This document shows, one piece after another, positions 45,453 to 57,038 of a stretch of DNA of 64,000 nt; position 1 is the first letter of the stretch; each line of letters opens with the position of its first letter. The translations under genes and the position numbers were made by a program. The DNA is from Bacillus glycinifermentans (lineage in GTDB: Bacteria; Bacillota; Bacilli; Bacillales; Bacillaceae). The notes under the pieces are model-generated. The model searched no databases and was not told the DNA's origin. It saw nothing but the letters and a program-made list of their open reading frames with translations. The DNA lies in NCBI RefSeq assembly GCF_001042475.2, contig NZ_LECW02000024.1, positions 62,001 to 126,000 on the forward strand, in the 5' to 3' direction.

Positions 45453-46291
45453 ACAGAGACGTATACAAAGAGGAACTCATGTCTTGGGCCAACCGTCTGA
45501 AAGAACAGGTGAAGCATGATTCTTCTTTAGAAAGCCGGTTAGATGGGTTGTTTCGATCGCTTAATGATGCCGATGCGACTGAGCAGGAATGGTATGAACA
45601 GGCTGAAGCTGTTTATGAGGCTATCAGGCGCAGCAGCGCTGAAAAGAACCGTCAGCCGTACAGGATGGTTCCGATCGGCGGCCACCGTCTCCCAAGGCTT
45701 CCTTACTCGTACTCGGCCCTTGAGCCTTATATTTCAAGAGAGATCATGTTCCTCCATCATACAAAGCATCACCAGAGCTATGTCGACGGCCTCAACAAAG
45801 CCGAACGGGAGCTGCAAAAGGCGCGGCAGACGAAACAGTACCAGCTTGTAAACCATTGGGAAAGAGAGCTCGCATTTCACGGAGCCGGCCACTATTTGCA
45901 TACGATTTTCTGGTATGCGATGAATCCGAAAGGCAAAAGAAGGCCGTCCGGCGAACTGCTGGAGATGATCAACAGATCGTTCGGCAGCTATTCTGCCTTT
46001 AAAGAGCAGTTTACAGAAGCGGCCAAACATGTCGAAGGCGTCGGCTGGGCGATTCTCGTATGGGCGCCGCGCGCGCATCGCCTCGAGATTCTGATTGCAG
46101 AAAAACATCAGATGATGAGCCAGTGGGACGTCATCCCGCTCCTTCCGCTTGATGTATGGGAGCACGCATACTATCTCCAGTATCAAAATGAAAAAGCGAA
46201 ATATGTGGACAATTGGTGGAACGTCGTTGACTGGCGGGAGCCGGAAAGACGCTTTGCGCAAGCGAAACGCGTCTTGTGGGAGCCTTACTGA
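45449..46291 (+). CDS. sodF: Iron-type superoxide dismutase SodF
   Basis: 280 residues from TTG 45449 (GAGGGAG upstream), overlapping the sqhC stop by 4 nt. An N-terminal extension of about 85 residues precedes the Fe/Mn-SOD core. Metal ligands are His in FLHHTKHHQSYVDGLN, His in ERELAFHGAGHYLHTIFW, and Asp/His in LLPLDVWEHAYYLQYQNEKA. The extended form and the position after sqhC are as in B. subtilis. Coupling to sqhC suggests a link with spore terpenoid chemistry, which remains inference. Confidence 0.93.
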   Translation: MNRDVYKEELMSWANRLKEQVKHDSSLESRLDGLFRSLNDADATEQEWYEQAEAVYEAIRRSSAEKNRQPYRMVPIGGHRLPRLPYSYSALEPYISREIMFLHHTKHHQSYVDGLNKAERELQKARQTKQYQLVNHWERELAFHGAGHYLHTIFWYAMNPKGKRRPSGELLEMINRSFGSYSAFKEQFTEAAKHVEGVGWAILVWAPRAHRLEILIAEKHQMMSQWDVIPLLPLDVWEHAYYLQYQNEKAKYVDNWWNVVDWREPERRFAQAKRVLWEPY

Positions 46292-46302
46292 CCGGAACAA
46301 AA

Positions 46303-46333
46303 AAATCCCTAAACCTTAAAGGTTTAGGGATTT
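46303..46333. terminator. Bidirectional terminator between sodF and yocR
   Basis: A perfect stem AAATCCCTAAACCT/AGGTTTAGGGATTT. The yocR stop and last codons lie inside it. Confidence 0.88.
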
Positions 46334-47671
46334 GAAGACTCCGATTACATCTAAAAAGACGATGATGATGACGACAGGCGCCACGTAGCGAATTAATAGA
46401 AGCCAGACGGCGAACCATTTTCGCTTGAGTTTTGAGCCTTCTTTTAATTCGGCAAACAGCTCGTCTTTCGGTATTTTCAGCGGAACGAAAACGGCGATTA
46501 AAAAGGCGCCGATCGGCATTAAAATGTTGCTGACGAGGTAATCTGACGCATCAAAGATTGACAGGTTGAAAATCGTGACGTGCTGAAGCACTCCGTACGA
46601 TAATGCTGCAGGAATTCCGAACAGAAATATCGCAATGCCTCCAGCCCAGGCAAAGATCCGCCTTTTTCTCGCGTCCCCTTTTGACAGAACGGAGACCAAA
46701 ATTTCAAGCATCGAAAAGGCCGAAGTGAGCGTCGCAAATAAAAACAGGATAAGAAACGCCAATAAAAAGACGATTCCAAACGGCATCTGATGGAATACGG
46801 ACGGAAGCACGTTGAATAAAAGCATCGGCCCCGCATCAGGAGATAAACCGAATGAAAACACTGCCGGGAAAATCGCGAATCCCGCAAGAATGGCCACTGA
46901 GACGTTTAACAATGTGACCGAAACGGCCGACTGCACCATATTTTCTTTTTTGGACAAATAAGCGCTGTACGTCACCATGACAGACACCCCGACGCTCAAA
47001 GAGAAAAAGGATTGCCCCATGGCAAACAGCACCGTCTCGGCTTTTATATGGGAAAGGTCAGGCTTTAAGAAAAACTCGATTCCTTCCATTGCCCCCGGCA
47101 GCGTGACCGAGCGGACAATCAAGATCAGAAAAATGATAAAAAGGGCCGGCATCATAAACCTGCTCGCTTTTTCAATTCCGCTGCTGACTCCTTTTGCCAC
47201 AACAATGATTGTGATGATGATAAAAATAAGCTGGCTGACAAGGACGAGAAACGGATCTGCAATCGTTTGCCCAAAAAGGTTCGCATAATCCGTATTTTTT
47301 GAAAGTTCTCCCGTTATTCCTTTAAAGATATAAATGATAATCCAGCCGCCGACGACGCTGTAAAAAGACAGGAGAATAAAGCACGTGACGATGCCGAGCC
47401 GCCCAATCAAATGCCACAGCGAGCCGGGCGCAAGCTCCTTGTAAGATTCAACGGCATCTTTTTGCGTCTTTCTGCCGATGATAAATTCAGCCAATAATAA
47501 CGGAAGCCCGACCAGTAAGGTAAAAAGGATAAAAATAAGTAAAAACGCTCCGCCGCCGCTTGTTCCGGCAACGTAAGGAAACTTCCATATCGCGCCGAGC
47601 CCGATTGCTGAGCCGGCTGAAGCTAAAATAAATCCAAGCTTTGATGACCATGAATTTTGATTATTTTCCAC
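46316..47671 (-). CDS. yocR: Sodium:neurotransmitter-symporter-family transporter YocR
   Basis: 451 residues from GTG 47671 (AGAGGTG upstream); the open frame extends to 47803 without a site. It is a LeuT-fold symporter. The N-terminal signature [20 protein letters not shown] with GGGAF builds the unwound TM1 sodium/substrate site, and about twelve hydrophobic segments follow. These carriers import amino acids with sodium; the substrate of YocR is not established. Convergent with sodF, divergent from yocS. Confidence 0.9.
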   Translation of the reverse strand: MENNQNSWSSKLGFILASAGSAIGLGAIWKFPYVAGTSGGGAFLLIFILFTLLVGLPLLLAEFIIGRKTQKDAVESYKELAPGSLWHLIGRLGIVTCFILLSFYSVVGGWIIIYIFKGITGELSKNTDYANLFGQTIADPFLVLVSQLIFIIITIIVVAKGVSSGIEKASRFMMPALFIIFLILIVRSVTLPGAMEGIEFFLKPDLSHIKAETVLFAMGQSFFSLSVGVSVMVTYSAYLSKKENMVQSAVSVTLLNVSVAILAGFAIFPAVFSFGLSPDAGPMLLFNVLPSVFHQMPFGIVFLLAFLILFLFATLTSAFSMLEILVSVLSKGDARKRRIFAWAGGIAIFLFGIPAALSYGVLQHVTIFNLSIFDASDYLVSNILMPIGAFLIAVFVPLKIPKDELFAELKEGSKLKRKWFAVWLLLIRYVAPVVIIIVFLDVIGVFKSLNL

Positions 47672-47896
47672 TAAAGCACCTCTTCTTCTCAGGACTACCC
47701 TGCAAATCATGCTACAAACTATCATTTTAAAAACGATTTCTGAATCCGTCAAGTTTTCGAATAATTCTTTCGGTTTACATAACAATATTATCGGCCATTC
47801 CAACGTATGTTTCCGGTGTTGAATTATTCAGAATATTAATTATAATAAGAGGACACGAATTTTGTTAGATTTTCTGCATAGTAAGGAGCTGGACAA

Positions 47897-48868
47897 ATGA
47901 ATTATTTAGTCAAAATCAGTCAATTTACAGGAAAGACCTTTGCCCTATGGGTGATCCTCTTTGCGGTGCTCGGGTTTGCGTTTCCTTCACAGTTTACATG
48001 GATCAGCCCTTATATTACGATTCTGCTCGGCGTCATCATGTTTGGGATGGGGCTGACCCTGTCAGCGGACGATTTTAAAGAACTGCTGAGAAAACCCCTT
48101 CACGTGGTAATCGGCGTGATCGTCCAATTTACTGTCATGCCCCTCACTGCTGTTGCGCTGGCTTACGGGCTCAACCTTCCGCCTGACATTGCCGTCGGCG
48201 TCATTTTAGTCGGCTGCTGCCCCGGCGGGACCGCCTCAAATGTCATGACCTATTTGGCAAAAGGAAATACGGCGCTGTCTGTCGCGATCACGACGATTTC
48301 AACATTGCTGGCGCCCGTTTTGACACCGTTTCTCATTATGCTCTTCGCAAAAGAATGGCTTCCGGTATCCTTCGCATCGTTATTTGTCTCGATTTTACAA
48401 GCTGTACTGATCCCGATCATTCTCGGACTGATCGTCCAGTTTTTCTTTAAAAAACAAGTCGAACAAGCGGTGCAGGTGCTTCCGCTCGTGTCGGTCATCG
48501 GGATTGTCGCGATCGTTGCGGCCGTCGTCGGGGGAAATCGGGACAATATCATTCAATCCGGGCTGCTGATTTTTGCGGTTGTCGTCCTTCACAATGGGCT
48601 CGGACTGCTGCTCGGCTTTTTGCTGGCAAAATGCTTCAGGATGGATTATGCTTCGCAAAAAGCCGTCTCAATCGAAGTCGGCATGCAAAATTCGGGTCTT
48701 GGGGCGGCGCTGGCAACCGCTCATTTTTCGCCGCTGTCTGCCGTACCGAGCGCGGTTTTCAGCGTCTGGCACAACCTTTCAGGTTCATGGCTTGCGACTT
48801 ACTGGGCCAAAAAAGCAAAGAAGCAGAAAAATGCGTCTGAAACCCGGCAATCCTCCGTCGTTTCATAA
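47897..48868 (+). CDS. yocS: Bile-acid:sodium-symporter-family transporter YocS
   Basis: 323 residues, GTAAGGAG before ATG 47897. It is a BASS-family carrier with about ten membrane segments and the crossover motif [19 protein letters not shown] in the fourth segment, plus the second conserved helix [20 protein letters not shown]. Bacterial members move small organic anions with sodium (for example pantoate or 2-keto acids). The neighbouring oxoglutarate dehydrogenase genes make a keto acid plausible but do not prove it. Confidence 0.9.
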   Translation: MNYLVKISQFTGKTFALWVILFAVLGFAFPSQFTWISPYITILLGVIMFGMGLTLSADDFKELLRKPLHVVIGVIVQFTVMPLTAVALAYGLNLPPDIAVGVILVGCCPGGTASNVMTYLAKGNTALSVAITTISTLLAPVLTPFLIMLFAKEWLPVSFASLFVSILQAVLIPIILGLIVQFFFKKQVEQAVQVLPLVSVIGIVAIVAAVVGGNRDNIIQSGLLIFAVVVLHNGLGLLLGFLLAKCFRMDYASQKAVSIEVGMQNSGLGAALATAHFSPLSAVPSAVFSVWHNLSGSWLATYWAKKAKKQKNASETRQSSVVS

Positions 48869-48877
48869 ACAAAAAAA

Positions 48878-48901
48878 CTTTGGCCGCTCATGCGGCCAAA
48901 G
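48878..48901. terminator. Bidirectional terminator between yocS and odhB
   Basis: CTTTGGCCGC-TCAT-GCGGCCAAAG flanked by A7 and T7, serving the convergent yocS and odhAB units. Confidence 0.9.
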
Positions 48902-48912
48902 CTTTTTTTGAT

Positions 48913-50184
48913 TTAACCCTCTAACAGAAGCTGCTCAGGATCTTCGAGCAGGTTTTTCACGGTGACTAAAAAGCCGACCGCTTCTTTTCCATCAACGATC
49001 CGATGGTCATAAGATAAAGCGATGTACATCATCGGACGGTTTTCAAAGCGCTCTTCATCGATGGCTACAGGGCGAAGCTGAATTTTGTGCATACCCAAAA
49101 TTCCAACCTGCGGGCTGTTCAAAATCGGAGTTGACAGCAGCGATCCGAACGTTCCCCCGTTTGTAATCGTGAAGGATCCGCCTTGAAGTTCGCCGAGAGA
49201 CAGCTTGTTGCTTCTCGCTTTTTTCGCCAGCTCAGCGATGTCTCTTTCGATATCTGCAAAGGTTTTTCGATCCGCATCGCGAACGACGGGGACGACAAGA
49301 CCTTCAGGAGCGGCGACCGCGATTCCGATATCGTAAAACTTTTTGATAACAAGCTCGTCGCCTTGAATTTCCGCGTTGAGAAGCGGGTATTTTTTCAGGG
49401 CAGCCACGACGGCTTTTGTAAAGAAAGACATGAATCCAAGCTTCACATCGTGCTGCTCCAGGAATTGGTCTTTGCGGCGTTTTCTGAGATCCATGACCGC
49501 CGTCAAGTCTACTTCGTTAAAAGTCGTCAGCATAGCGGCGGTGTGCTGAACTTCAACGAGGCGTTTGGCAATCGTTTGTCTCCGGCGGGACATTTTCTGC
49601 CGTTCAACCGGTTTTGCCGAATCCTCTGCATTTGCGGCCTTTCCTTGCGGTTTCGGCGCGGCCGGAGCTTTTGGCGGCTGCTCGTTCTTTTGATAGGATT
49701 CAACATCTTGTTTTCTGACCCTTCCGAGCGGATCGCCAGTCTGAATTTCCGATAAATCAATGCCTTTTTCCCGGGCCAGTTTTCTGGCAGCAGGAGAAGC
49801 GATCGTTCTTGTTTTCGCCGCCTCTTCCCGGCTTTTCGCTTGATCCTGCGTTTCGGCTTTCTCTTGCGGCGCCGCAGGCTTTTCTTCGGAAGCCTCTGCG
49901 CTCTTCCTGGCATCAGCCTGTGGTGCGGAATCCCCGCCTCCTTTTGCTTCGCCTTCTGCAATCGTTCCGATTACTTCACCGACCTGAACCGTGTCACCGG
50001 AGTCTTTCAGCACTTCCTGAAGCACTCCGGACTGTTCTGCCGTCAATTCAACATTGACTTTGTCGGTTTCCAGCTCAAGCAGGAATTCCCCTTGTTCCAC
50101 ATAATCTCCCGGTTGTTTCAGCCATTGGGCTATCGTTCCTTCTGAAATTGATTCCGCTAATTCAGGTACTTTAATTTCCGCCAT
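48913..50184 (-). CDS. odhB: Dihydrolipoyl succinyltransferase, E2 of 2-oxoglutarate dehydrogenase
   Basis: 423 residues. Domain order: lipoyl domain (lipoyl Lys in [15 protein letters not shown]), a long Ala/Pro/Glu/Lys-rich linker, the peripheral-subunit-binding domain ([20 protein letters not shown]), a second linker, and the catalytic domain with [15 protein letters not shown] carrying His and Asp. It transfers succinyl groups from E1 to CoA in the TCA cycle and forms the complex core. It lies 15 nt after odhA in one operon. Confidence 0.96.
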   Translation of the reverse strand: MAEIKVPELAESISEGTIAQWLKQPGDYVEQGEFLLELETDKVNVELTAEQSGVLQEVLKDSGDTVQVGEVIGTIAEGEAKGGGDSAPQADARKSAEASEEKPAAPQEKAETQDQAKSREEAAKTRTIASPAARKLAREKGIDLSEIQTGDPLGRVRKQDVESYQKNEQPPKAPAAPKPQGKAANAEDSAKPVERQKMSRRRQTIAKRLVEVQHTAAMLTTFNEVDLTAVMDLRKRRKDQFLEQHDVKLGFMSFFTKAVVAALKKYPLLNAEIQGDELVIKKFYDIGIAVAAPEGLVVPVVRDADRKTFADIERDIAELAKKARSNKLSLGELQGGSFTITNGGTFGSLLSTPILNSPQVGILGMHKIQLRPVAIDEERFENRPMMYIALSYDHRIVDGKEAVGFLVTVKNLLEDPEQLLLEG

Positions 50185-50199
50185 TTTTTCAGTTCCCCC

Positions 50200-53034
50200 T
50201 TAGTTTTTGCGAGTCAAGCTCTCAGATACAATGCGTTCCTGTTCCTTCTTATGAACCGTCGGATCCCCTTCTGCCGGACTTGAACGTCTTCTTCTTCCAA
50301 TATAGCGAACTTTAACGTCTTTAGGAGCAATTTCCCTTAAATAAGGCTCAATGTAATTCCAGGCCCCCATATTTTGCGGCTCTTCCTGAACCCAAACGAT
50401 TTCTTCCAAGTTCGGCAGTTTGCCAAAGACCCCCTTGATATGCTTTGCAGGGAAAGGATAAAGTTCTTCGACCCTGGCAATATGGATCCAGTCTTTGTCG
50501 CCTTCCATCTTGTTAAAGTAATCGCTGATGTCGATTGAGACTTTGCCGCTTGAAAGGATGAGGCGCGTCACTTTTTCATACTGATGAGAAAGACCGGACA
50601 TTTCGTAAACAGGCTTAAAGCTGCTGTTTGTCAGCTCTTGTACTTCTGAAACGGTGTTCGGATTTCTCAGCAGGCTTTTCGGCGTCAAGATAATGAGCGG
50701 GCGGATCTCCTCACGCAGCAGCATTTTTGCCTGCCTTCTTAAAATATGAAAGTATTGCGCCGCGCTTGTCAGATTGGCGACAGTCCAGTTATTTTCCGCT
50801 GCAAGCTGGAGGAATCGCTCTGTTCTGCCGCTCGAATGCTCAGGCCCCTGCCCTTCATATCCGTGCGGGAGCAGCATGACAAGCCCCGATTTTTGCCCCC
50901 ATTTGGCCCTGCCTGCTGAAATAAACTGATCAAAATATACTTGAGCTGCGTTCGCGAAATCTCCGAACTGCGCTTCCCAGATCACCATCGTTTCCGGCGA
51001 AGAAACGTTATAACCGTATTCAAAGCCAAGGACAGACCCTTCAGAAAGCGGGCTGTTGTGAACCGCAAATGCCGCTTTTGTATCTGCAAGGTGATGCAGG
51101 GCGATGAATTCGTCCCCTGTCTTGCTGTCATGAAGAACAAGGTTGCGGTGTGCAAATGTGCCGCGTTCTGAATCCTGGCCGGTCAGCCTTACAGGTGTGC
51201 CGTCTTTCAAAATGGACGCAAACGCCATCGCCTCGGCCAAAGACCAATCGACTTTCCGGTCATTTTCAAACGCTTTGGCGCGCCTTTCGAGGATTCGTTT
51301 TAACTTGTCGAACACGTTGAAGTTTTCCGGCCATGCGATCAGTTCTTCGTTAATTTTGCGCAGAACGTCAAATTCAACGGATGTGTCGACAAACGGGAAC
51401 CCGTTGGAAACCGGCTCCGGCGGAACGATTTCATGCGCCATGTCTTCCTTTTTCGCCGGCACTTTTCGGTACGCATCTTCCAAACGCTTCATGACCGAGT
51501 CTTGAATGTGTTGAACGGCCTCTTTTTCAATAACTCTTCTATCGATCAGCTTTTCTGCAAAAATATTTTTGACCGTCGGATGCTTTCTGACCGCATCGTA
51601 CAGCATCGGCTGCGTCGCTGACGGTTCATCCATCTCATTGTGTCCGAAGCGGCGGTAGCCGATCAGATCGATCAAAAAGTCCTTGTTGAATGTCATACGG
51701 TACTCGACAGCAAGCTGAACCGCTGAAAGACAGGCTTCAGGGTCGTCGGCGTTGACGTGGACAATCGGAATTTCAAAACCTTTGGCCAGGTCGCTCGCGT
51801 ATTTCGTCGATCTCGATTCATTGCTTTCGGTTGTAAATCCGATCATGTTGTTGGCGATGATGTGGATCGCTCCGCCGACCTGATAGCCTTTCAGCTGACT
51901 GAGGTTCAAGGTTTCAGCGACGATGCCTTCTCCCGGGAATGCAGCATCGCCGTGGATTAGAATCGCCAGCGATTTTTTGACGTCTTGAACCGGATAGCCG
52001 CTCTCCGTTCTCGTTTCCTGGGCTGCCCTTGTAGAGCCCTCTACAATCGGATCGATGAATTCAAGGTGGCTCGGATTGTTCGCCAAGGCGATCCGCGCCG
52101 TCTTTGTCTCTTTATCCTGAATCTGGCGGTTTGCACCGAGATGGTATTTTACATCCCCCGTCCAGCCGTAGCTGATTCCGATCGATCCCTCAGAAGGGAC
52201 AAGATCTTTGTTCGGAGCATGCTGAAATTCGGAAAAAATGATTTCGTACGGTTTTCCGAGCACATGGGCCAAAACGTTCAGGCGTCCCCTATGCGCCATT
52301 CCGATATTGATGTTCGTCGTACCGAGGGAAACCGACTTGGCGATCATATCATCCAGCATTGGCACGAGCGCATCAAGCCCCTCGATCGAGAAGCGCTTTT
52401 GCCCAACAAACGTTTTGTGCAAAAACTGTTCAAGCCCCTCAACCTCTGTCAGCCTTCTTAAGACGTCTATTAATTTCTCTTTCGCTTTCGGTGCGAATAG
52501 TTCCCCCGATTCGATCTTCTTCATCAGCCAATTGCGCTCTTCAAAAATATGCACGTGGTCGAATTCGAAAGAGATCGATTTTTTGTATGTGTTCCTTAAG
52601 TACTGGATGGCTTCTAAACCGTTCGTTACTTCTTTTGGGGCATCTTTGCAAATCACCGATGCCGGGATTTTTTCCACATCCTGCTCGGTCAGACCGTACT
52701 CAGCAAGCGGGAAAAGCTCTTGTTTTTCTTGCGTTTTTCTCAAAGGATTGACGGAAGCGTTTAAATGGCCATAGGTTCGAATATCTTCTGCGAGTTTTAC
52801 CGCGGATGCGATTTTTTCGATAGATTCTGCCGTGAAATGTGCCCCTTCATTGCTTTCAGAGGCGGCCCTTATGTCACCCGGGGGAGCTCCGAGACCGTCA
52901 AACATCTCTTTCACGTCAGGATCGACGCTCTCCGGATCCTTGACATACTGATCATAGAGCTCCAGCACATAGCCGAGGTTCGGACCGTGAAATTCTTCCC
53001 AAGTCATTCTTTGTTTCATACTATTTTGAAACAT
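50200..53034 (-). CDS. odhA: 2-oxoglutarate dehydrogenase E1 (OdhA)
   Basis: 944 residues. The thiamin-diphosphate enzyme decarboxylates 2-oxoglutarate and passes the succinyl group to OdhB. Visible signatures: the N-terminal E2-contact region ([20 protein letters not shown]), [20 protein letters not shown], the ThDP/Mg site [20 protein letters not shown] with the later NNMIGFTT, and [12 protein letters not shown]. The C-terminal pyrimidine half has [20 protein letters not shown]. Length matches the family. The promoter region has a catabolite-response-like site. Confidence 0.97.
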   Translation of the reverse strand: MFQNSMKQRMTWEEFHGPNLGYVLELYDQYVKDPESVDPDVKEMFDGLGAPPGDIRAASESNEGAHFTAESIEKIASAVKLAEDIRTYGHLNASVNPLRKTQEKQELFPLAEYGLTEQDVEKIPASVICKDAPKEVTNGLEAIQYLRNTYKKSISFEFDHVHIFEERNWLMKKIESGELFAPKAKEKLIDVLRRLTEVEGLEQFLHKTFVGQKRFSIEGLDALVPMLDDMIAKSVSLGTTNINIGMAHRGRLNVLAHVLGKPYEIIFSEFQHAPNKDLVPSEGSIGISYGWTGDVKYHLGANRQIQDKETKTARIALANNPSHLEFIDPIVEGSTRAAQETRTESGYPVQDVKKSLAILIHGDAAFPGEGIVAETLNLSQLKGYQVGGAIHIIANNMIGFTTESNESRSTKYASDLAKGFEIPIVHVNADDPEACLSAVQLAVEYRMTFNKDFLIDLIGYRRFGHNEMDEPSATQPMLYDAVRKHPTVKNIFAEKLIDRRVIEKEAVQHIQDSVMKRLEDAYRKVPAKKEDMAHEIVPPEPVSNGFPFVDTSVEFDVLRKINEELIAWPENFNVFDKLKRILERRAKAFENDRKVDWSLAEAMAFASILKDGTPVRLTGQDSERGTFAHRNLVLHDSKTGDEFIALHHLADTKAAFAVHNSPLSEGSVLGFEYGYNVSSPETMVIWEAQFGDFANAAQVYFDQFISAGRAKWGQKSGLVMLLPHGYEGQGPEHSSGRTERFLQLAAENNWTVANLTSAAQYFHILRRQAKMLLREEIRPLIILTPKSLLRNPNTVSEVQELTNSSFKPVYEMSGLSHQYEKVTRLILSSGKVSIDISDYFNKMEGDKDWIHIARVEELYPFPAKHIKGVFGKLPNLEEIVWVQEEPQNMGAWNYIEPYLREIAPKDVKVRYIGRRRRSSPAEGDPTVHKKEQERIVSESLTRKN

Positions 53035-53118
53035 TTGAACATTACCCCCAACCTAATAATCAAGTGAATGATTCACTATCTTAATATATCTTCTGAACCC
53101 TTTGCCCAGAATTATGTA

Positions 53119-53133
53119 ATAAAAACGCTTCCA
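53119..53133. promoter_or_regulatory. Likely CcpA (cre) site upstream of odhA
   Basis: ATAAAAACGCTTCCA matches the cre consensus WTGNAANCGNWNNCW at all fixed positions but one. It lies about 85 bp before odhA, and B. subtilis odhAB is catabolite-repressed. The surrounding gap 53035-53381 is AT-rich, with no further gene seen. Confidence 0.6.
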
Positions 53134-53381
53134 CGTTCATTTTACCACTGTTTCTCCTTCGTTTCTACACAGATTGTTCAAATAAAATTAAAAAATCGTC
53201 TTGAAAAATAAAAAAAATTATAATTTAGAACATTCAGACCGCAGCTGTTTTACACTTTATCCATATTTCACCTCTCCATCTGTATGTTATGACGTTTGTT
53301 CCAAGAAAAATCAATTTCAAAAATTATAGTTGATAAAGATAATAAAAATTGGATGATTTATCGATCATACCTGCAATAAAA

Positions 53382-53412
53382 ACAGATGGCCGCGAAGAAT
53401 GCAGCCATCTGT
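53382..53412 (-). terminator. Terminator of the yojN-yojO unit
   Basis: ACAGATGGC-loop-GCCATCTGT followed by TTTTT on the minus strand, just after the yojO stop. Confidence 0.85.
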
Positions 53413-53417
53413 CATAC

Positions 53418-55331
53418 CTATCTTATACTTTTGTTCAACAGCTTTTTTAAGAGCGGATACAGCACGTCCGGAAGCTGATCGACATCAGGGACGAACAGGC
53501 TGTACTTTCCGTACATATCCTGAATCGTTTTGATTTGCGATTCTTCGATTTCGCTGTTCGATAAAAATACGTTGATCACTTCGATCTTTCTTTTTCTCGC
53601 TTCCATTACCGCTTCGTGCGTATCGACAATTCCGTTCTGTTCGTAATTGAAGGCGGCCGGCTCCCCGTCTGAAAAGACGATCAGGAATTTTTGCTCTTCG
53701 CTTCTTTGAACGAGCATTTTCGTCATTTGCCTGATCGCATAGCCGTCCCTGTTGTCTTCTTCGGGTTCGAGTTGCATGATGCGGGGTCCTGCGTTTTCTT
53801 TTAACGAATCCCTAAAAGGGACAACCGTGTGGAAGTAGTTGGGCTGGCTTGTTTCTGTCGCATCATTCGTATCCTCCCAAAACCCGACGATCTGATGGGG
53901 GACGGATACGGATTTAAGCGCTTCGTGAAACAGCACGATGCCCCGTTTTGTCTCGGCCATTTTGTCATGCATGCTGGCGGAGCAATCCACCAGCAATGTA
54001 AAGACGGCATCGATTTCTGTTGAGTTTTCTTGCTTTTTGTAAAAAAGACGCGGATTCCGTTCCGTAAAGTAGCGAAGCAGCTTGTTGTTCAGGCGGCCGG
54101 CGTGCAAATCGGTTCTCGGCAGCGTTTTTTTGTGCTCCAGCGTTTTTTGAATCATTTGCTTCAGCCGCTTTTGGTACGATTCGACCGTCTTTGCCTGCTC
54201 CTGATAGTCCAATGCTTCTTCGTTTGTCGGTTTTTCGGGCGTTTTAAAAACCGGGAAGGCGTAGCGGTTTTCCTTTCCTTCCGGTGTTCCGCCCGCATTC
54301 GGCTCGTCCTGGACAGATTCAAGGGATTCAAGCTTTGAGTAATCTTTCCTTTTCGTTTGTTTCGCCGTTCCCTGGACTGCGCCGAGCGCTTGATCGCCGT
54401 CTTCTCCTTCCCTCAAGGCGCCTCCCGCAATATCGGTTTTCGCGCCGTGCTCCAAGTCGAATTGAAGGAAGCTTTTGGCCGGCGCTTCCGTTTCTCTGTG
54501 CCATGTCGGCATTTCCTCATCAAGGACTTCCTCGTCCCCTTCGCTTTTCTCATCCAGCGTCAAATCTTCGCTTAGTTTCGGTTTCGCTTTCAAATCGTTA
54601 AACAGGGACTCTTCATCAACTTGTTCGTACCCAAGCTCCGGGAAAAAGAAGTAGGTGTTCAGCATATCCTTTTCAAGGATCTCTTCAAAGCCTTCCATCA
54701 ACATGCTGACGATTGATACGATATCCCCGGTTGACCGCGCTTCATATACACGGCTCAGCTGCTGTTCGATAAACCCTTTCAGCGGATCAATCGATTCATG
54801 GATATGCGGGATGCCCTCAAGCGGCGAATCCGCCGTAAGCTTCACATAAATGGCGCAAAACAGGGCATCGGTAAAAATGCTCCGCTCCAGATTCAGCGTC
54901 AGCTGTGTCAGAAAATGCTTACGGTACATATTTCTCCGCTTGAAAAACACGTTTTTTGTTCCTGGCCGTTCTTTTTTGATGCACTCTTCAATTCTGACAT
55001 CCTCAAAAAGCATAAACAATTGTTTTGCAAAACTCTTAAACTGAAAATGACGGATGTCATCGAGCATCTTTGCGAAGTCCTTCATCGAGCTGTAGCGGGT
55101 ACCGACAGAGCGCAGGTACACATCGCTCTTCAGCCCGGCGACCATGTCCGGGTGAGCGCGGTCCTTCCAGAAATGACTCATATAGACTTTTTTCTCAAAC
55201 GGGTTGTAATAGGACTGAACACCGTATTCCACTTCGACCTGATCGCTTTTAGCGAGCGTCTTCGCCAGATCCGTCAGCTCCATAAACAAGAGTGAATCGA
55301 TCTTGCTGTCGTTAAATTTAATAAACTTCAT
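53418..55331 (-). CDS. yojO: YojO, von Willebrand factor A protein (CobT-like)
   Basis: 637 residues from ATG 55331, GAGGG 7 nt upstream; the long open frame to 55460 overlaps yojN and has no site. The C-terminal VWA domain has a complete MIDAS (LLVDCSASMHDKM, with a later FSDGEPAAF). The middle is acidic and low-complexity (DEKSEGDEEVLDEEMPTW). The N-terminal 250 residues are helical. It pairs with the MoxR ATPase YojN 10 nt upstream. Such pairs remodel or insert cofactors into partner proteins; the client here is unknown. Confidence 0.9.
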   Translation of the reverse strand: MKFIKFNDSKIDSLLFMELTDLAKTLAKSDQVEVEYGVQSYYNPFEKKVYMSHFWKDRAHPDMVAGLKSDVYLRSVGTRYSSMKDFAKMLDDIRHFQFKSFAKQLFMLFEDVRIEECIKKERPGTKNVFFKRRNMYRKHFLTQLTLNLERSIFTDALFCAIYVKLTADSPLEGIPHIHESIDPLKGFIEQQLSRVYEARSTGDIVSIVSMLMEGFEEILEKDMLNTYFFFPELGYEQVDEESLFNDLKAKPKLSEDLTLDEKSEGDEEVLDEEMPTWHRETEAPAKSFLQFDLEHGAKTDIAGGALREGEDGDQALGAVQGTAKQTKRKDYSKLESLESVQDEPNAGGTPEGKENRYAFPVFKTPEKPTNEEALDYQEQAKTVESYQKRLKQMIQKTLEHKKTLPRTDLHAGRLNNKLLRYFTERNPRLFYKKQENSTEIDAVFTLLVDCSASMHDKMAETKRGIVLFHEALKSVSVPHQIVGFWEDTNDATETSQPNYFHTVVPFRDSLKENAGPRIMQLEPEEDNRDGYAIRQMTKMLVQRSEEQKFLIVFSDGEPAAFNYEQNGIVDTHEAVMEARKRKIEVINVFLSNSEIEESQIKTIQDMYGKYSLFVPDVDQLPDVLYPLLKKLLNKSIR

Positions 55332-55341
55332 GAAAGAACCC

Positions 55342-56232
55342 TCATTCAAATAAAGTTTGGGCAATATTGCGGACAGCCGCTTTTTCGCGTTCATCGTCAA
55401 GCTTTTCCACGATGCCCCGTTCGATCGCGCGCAGCGGCGGAATGTAAGTTGATAGATCACAAGTATCCAAAAGAGCCCTGATCGATGCAGCTTCTTCGGA
55501 CACCTGACCGTTGTGCGCCTGTGTCATTAAGTCCGAAGACAAAGTGACAAACCGGCTGAGCAGCTTCTCATCCTTTAATTCAGACTGTGTTTCAAGCACG
55601 TGCTTTAGCAGGTCGCCTTTAATGTACGGAACGTCAATAATGACAAACCTGTTTTTTAATGCCTCGTTTAAAGGGACGGTTCCGACATAGCCTTCATTAA
55701 TCGCAGCGATGACGCCGAAACCGTCTTTTGCTTTGACGACCTCGCCGGTGAACGGGTTTGTCATCGTCTTCCGGTAATCGAGCACACCGTTTAAGATCGG
55801 CAGGGTCTCCGGCTTTGCCATGTTGATTTCGTCAATATATAAAAAGTGCCCGTGTTTCATCGCCTTTGTCACAGGCCCCTCGATAAATTCGATGGAAGCG
55901 CGTCCCTCTGTGTTTTCAATCGTTTTATAGCCGACAAGCGCCTCTGCATCAAGGTCAACAGAACAGTTGACGCTGTGCATCGGCTTCTGGAAATAAGCGG
56001 ACAACGTTTCTGCAAGCTTTGTTTTCCCAGAACCTGTAGGCCCTTTCAGCAGCACATTTTTTCCGAGGGACAGCGCGATCAGCGCATCATTTAGGACGGC
56101 ACGGTCCTCAGCTTGATAGCCGGGCTTTCCGATCAATGACTGAAATTCCTGTCCGGCAGGCCGGCTGGCGGACTCGATCAGCCGCTCCTTTATTTTTTCA
56201 GGCAGCTCTAGTTCGTGTAGGTCATATTTCAT
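55342..56232 (-). CDS. yojN: YojN, MoxR-type AAA+ ATPase
   Basis: 296 residues. Walker A is [14 protein letters not shown], Walker B is [20 protein letters not shown], sensor 1 is [20 protein letters not shown], and the arginine-finger region is [12 protein letters not shown]. MoxR ATPases act with VWA proteins as chaperone-like complexes, and YojO is the obvious partner. The C-terminal lid contains a block ([14 protein letters not shown]) typical of the CbbQ/NorQ subgroup. Confidence 0.92.
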   Translation of the reverse strand: MKYDLHELELPEKIKERLIESASRPAGQEFQSLIGKPGYQAEDRAVLNDALIALSLGKNVLLKGPTGSGKTKLAETLSAYFQKPMHSVNCSVDLDAEALVGYKTIENTEGRASIEFIEGPVTKAMKHGHFLYIDEINMAKPETLPILNGVLDYRKTMTNPFTGEVVKAKDGFGVIAAINEGYVGTVPLNEALKNRFVIIDVPYIKGDLLKHVLETQSELKDEKLLSRFVTLSSDLMTQAHNGQVSEEAASIRALLDTCDLSTYIPPLRAIERGIVEKLDDEREKAAVRNIAQTLFE

Positions 56233-56332
56233 TCGTGGTATGTTCCTTTCTAAAAAGCGTCTTCTATATCAAGTATACTAAACACTCTTCTGTTTCCTCA
56301 ATAGATATACTTTCTGCCTGATGAACGGAGCA

Positions 56333-56926
56333 TTATGATTTGCCGTCATTTGATAGGGCGCCGCAAACCATTCGGTCTCCTGAGTTTCCGGACGGGTTCG
56401 TTAAATCGTCATCCTGTTTCTCGTGGATGATAAATGCGCTCCCGTCCTGGTCAAGCAGACTGAACTTGCTGTTTTTATGCAACGTGACGTCAGGTGCATT
56501 GACAATGACATCGACTTTGCCGTCAGCCCCGACTTCAATATTCGGCAAATCCCCGGCATGATGCCCTTTCGGATTGTTAAAGCCGTGTTCCTTTTGCTCG
56601 GGATTGAAGTGAGCGCCGGCGCTTTCAAAATCAGGCCTTTTGCACTGGCCTGTTTCATGGATATGAAAAGCGAGCAGCCCCGGCGGCAGATCTTGGGCGG
56701 CAACTCTTATATCAACGCCCTCTGATGCAGATTCAGAAACTTCTATAAAACCGGTCTCTTTTCCGTCCCGTTTCATCAGCTGCACCTTAATCGGCTGTGT
56801 GAGCGGTTCAAACGTTTCCGCATGCTCGTGTGCGCTTTTCTCCTGATCAGGCTCTTTTTGCTGTGCGCATGCCGATGTCATGCAAACAAAAGCGCATACG
56901 AGCAGCACTTTGGACAATCGATGCAT
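56333..56926 (-). CDS. yojM: YojM, Cu,Zn-superoxide-dismutase-like lipoprotein
   Basis: 197 residues with a lipoprotein signal (MHRLSKVLLVCAFVCMTSAC, cleavage before Cys20), so it is anchored outside the membrane. The SOD fold is clear: FHIHETGQC, SAGAHFNP, HGFNNPKGHHAGDLPNI, AFIIHEKQDDDLTNPSGNSG and GDRMVCG. By eye all four copper His, the bridging His, the zinc His/Asp and the active-site Arg are present. As I recall, the B. subtilis homologue is reported to lack some copper ligands and to be inactive, so this copy may differ. Confidence 0.9.
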   Translation of the reverse strand: MHRLSKVLLVCAFVCMTSACAQQKEPDQEKSAHEHAETFEPLTQPIKVQLMKRDGKETGFIEVSESASEGVDIRVAAQDLPPGLLAFHIHETGQCKRPDFESAGAHFNPEQKEHGFNNPKGHHAGDLPNIEVGADGKVDVIVNAPDVTLHKNSKFSLLDQDGSAFIIHEKQDDDLTNPSGNSGDRMVCGALSNDGKS

Positions 56927-57011
56927 CGCAAGATCCCCCTTTGTCTTTTTTCATCTAGTGTAGACAACGGCAGGATCTTATAAACCTTCCACACTGAAGG
57001 GATCGATGCAC

Positions 57012-57038
57012 AAAAAAAAGCCATAAAAATGGCTTTTT
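57012..57038 (-). terminator. Terminator of cwlS
   Basis: AAAAAAGCCAT-AAAA-ATGGCTTTTTT overlapping the end of cwlS, with T-run on the minus strand. Confidence 0.85.
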
